From contig CAZUVM010000211.1 in the NCBI GenBank assembly GCA_964623885.1, positions 1 through 55,197 of the forward strand: DNA of 55,197 bases. The letters are read 5' to 3'. Numbering within the stretch: the first letter of the stretch is position 1; each line of letters begins with the position of its first letter. The stretch comes from CAZUVM01 sp964623885 (lineage in GTDB: Bacteria; Verrucomicrobiota; Verrucomicrobiia; Limisphaerales; UBA8199). Below the pieces are notes generated by a model, which was not told where the DNA came from, did not search any database, and was given only the letters and a program-made list of their open reading frames with translations. A program made the translations under genes and the position numbers. Below, one piece after another: positions 53,888-55,197 of this stretch.

Positions 53888-55123
53888 ATGATTCACGAAA
53901 AACAAGCCAGTCTCTGGTATAACCTGCGAGCATTGCCGCGCGGGGCGTGGATCCTTTTCTTCGGCACTTTCCTGAACAAATTCGGCACTTTTGTGCTGCC
54001 TTTCCTGGCCATCTACACCACTCGCCTGGGATATTCGGTGGCCCAGGCGGGTCTGCCCATCGCGGCGTACGGAGTTGGGACACTCGGGGCCTGTCTATTA
54101 GGCGGTTATCTGGCAGACAGTCTTGGCCGGCGCAAAACCATCGTGCTCTCCATGTTCTGCGCCGCCGCGGCGATGCTCTTTCTGTCGCAGGCGAGGACAC
54201 TCCCGGCAATCATTGTTCTGTCGAGTTTAGCTGGATTGACCGGTGAACTTTACCGGCCTGCGAGCAGCGCATTGCTGGCGGATCTCGTGCCCACCGGTCA
54301 AAGGGTCACCGCCTATGCCGCGTACCGCATGGCTTTCAACGCCGGATGGGCGTTCGGACCGGCCACCGCGGGATTTTTGGCTAAGAAATCCTTTCTTTGG
54401 CTGTTTATCGGCGATGCCGGCACGTCGCTGCTTTACGGTGTAGTGGCCTGGTTTGCTTTGCCTGCGGGCCTGCGCGGCACACGAACAGCCGGCACCCTGG
54501 TGGAAACGATCCGGGTGCTAAGGGATGATCGTCGGTTTCGGCAAATCGTCTGCGCCTCGCTCGCAATAGGAATGGTTTTTGTGCAGGCGTTCTCGACCAT
54601 GAGCTTGCAAATCACACGCAGTGGATTCTCCGCCGCCACCTATGGTCTGGTAATCTCTTTGAATGGAGCTCTGGTCGTTCTGTGCGAGTTGCCGCTGACA
54701 ACCATAACCAAGCGCTTCGCGGCGCGGCGCGTGATGGCGCTTGGTTACCTGCTCATCGGTATTGGCTTCGCTTCGAACGCGCTCACGCGCACGCTGCCTT
54801 TAATGCTGCTAACCACAGCTCTATTTACATTCGGCGAAATGACCAGCATGCCGGTGGGTGCGGCGTACGTTGCCGATCTCGCGCCTGCCAACCAGCGCGG
54901 GCTGTACATGGGAACGTACGGAATGGTTTGGGCCCTGGCGTTTGTATTCGGCCCCAGCCTTGGGTTATTGGTTTTCTCTGCCAGCCCCGCAGCGCTATGG
55001 ATTGGCTGCGGCTTCCTGGGGCTTTTGGCAGCGGTCATCATTTTGACCGAAAGACGCAAGCCGGATCCAAACTGGCGCGCGGCGGCGTCTCCGTTGCAGG
55101 TCCTGTCCGATGGCACGAATTGA
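53888..55123 (+). CDS. MFS transporter
   Basis: Major facilitator permease of about 411 residues with twelve likely membrane helices. The conserved loop 2-3 motif is present (GGYLADSLGRRKTIV), and the first helix region reads LNKFGTFVLPFLAIYTTRLGYSVAQAG. The pattern fits drug-efflux-type MFS proteins (DHA1-like), but the substrate is unknown. I chose the ATG at 53888; a TTG at 53876 lies in the T-run of the terminator. Expression probably depends on read-through of that terminator, and so on the leader RNA upstream. Not linked to the peptide locus, which is 10 kb away. Confidence 0.87.
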   Translation: MIHEKQASLWYNLRALPRGAWILFFGTFLNKFGTFVLPFLAIYTTRLGYSVAQAGLPIAAYGVGTLGACLLGGYLADSLGRRKTIVLSMFCAAAAMLFLSQARTLPAIIVLSSLAGLTGELYRPASSALLADLVPTGQRVTAYAAYRMAFNAGWAFGPATAGFLAKKSFLWLFIGDAGTSLLYGVVAWFALPAGLRGTRTAGTLVETIRVLRDDRRFRQIVCASLAIGMVFVQAFSTMSLQITRSGFSAATYGLVISLNGALVVLCELPLTTITKRFAARRVMALGYLLIGIGFASNALTRTLPLMLLTTALFTFGEMTSMPVGAAYVADLAPANQRGLYMGTYGMVWALAFVFGPSLGLLVFSASPAALWIGCGFLGLLAAVIILTERRKPDPNWRAAASPLQVLSDGTN

Positions 55124-55183
55124 CGCAGCTTCGGACGGTCGCCGTGCGCCAAAAGTAACTGTTACCCGAGGAGGGGTATCGTT

Positions 55184-55197
55184 GTGCCAAAAGGGTG
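55184..55197 (+). CDS. Possible start of a further gene, cut by the window end
   Basis: GTGCCAAAAGG at 55184 is preceded by a strong GAGGAGGGG about 10 nt upstream. Only the first four codons or so are visible, so nothing can be said on function. 55124-55183 otherwise holds nothing. Confidence 0.3.

Overview
The window looks like chromosomal DNA from a moderately GC-rich, free-living Gram-negative bacterium. I suspect the Verrucomicrobiota (Pedosphaera/Limisphaerales-like). The reasons are secreted family 38 and 32 glycoside hydrolases, a prepilin-type protein with a C-terminal ADGH motif, Gfo/Idh oxidoreductases, receiver-first histidine kinases, and many short palindromic intergenic repeats. 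This lineage is inferred from content; there is no rRNA gene here to test it.

Layout. 1-2.2 kb: rpsB-tsf with a leader, an intergenic hairpin and a good terminator. 2.2-5.5 kb: a secreted GH38 protein on the minus strand. 5.6-7.35 kb: a histidine kinase and a LuxR-type response regulator that overlap. 7.4-17.4 kb: an exopolysaccharide block holding a Wzz/pseudokinase/Wza fusion, a second Wza-like lipoprotein, a NodB-like deacetylase, a GT4, a methyltransferase, a GT2, an RlpA-like protein and a WbpP-type epimerase. 17.5-21.4 kb: metH, flanked by inverted copies of a roughly 100-bp repeat, with an ArsR-type operator upstream. 21.7-24.5 kb: a phospholipase B-like Ntn hydrolase and a Gfo/Idh oxidoreductase. 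24.9-26.4 kb: a second receiver-first histidine kinase, preceded by low-complexity hexamer repeats.

26.8-43.3 kb is the most interesting part: a nonribosomal peptide locus. A structured leader RNA ending in an intrinsic terminator sits 24 nt upstream of a C-A-PCP synthetase. That gene overlaps by ATGA a 3,707-residue synthetase with the order C-A-PCP-TE1-halfC-A-PCP-C-FkbH-PCP-TE2. The adenylation codes read as Thr, Val/Ile and Ala. The last module carries an FkbH (glyceryl-loading HAD/GNAT) domain in place of an adenylation domain, so a glyceryl unit from glycolysis is the predicted last building block, probably joined through an ester. Both thioesterases have Cys in place of the usual Ser nucleophile, and the internal one has also lost its catalytic Asp. 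A SyrD/PvdE-like cyclic-peptide exporter follows. No PPTase, MbtH or epimerase is present in the window.

43.3-55.2 kb: a rhodanese, aroC, a secreted GH32, a ClpP-like protein lacking most of its triad, a prepilin-type protein, a cupin, two membrane proteins of unknown function, a secreted barrel-like protein, an unrecognised 586-residue helical protein, and an MFS transporter. The MFS gene is preceded by a promoter, a compact structured RNA and a strong terminator. MITE-like elements of about 150 bp with imperfect terminal inverted repeats lie at 47.2 and 51.7 kb.
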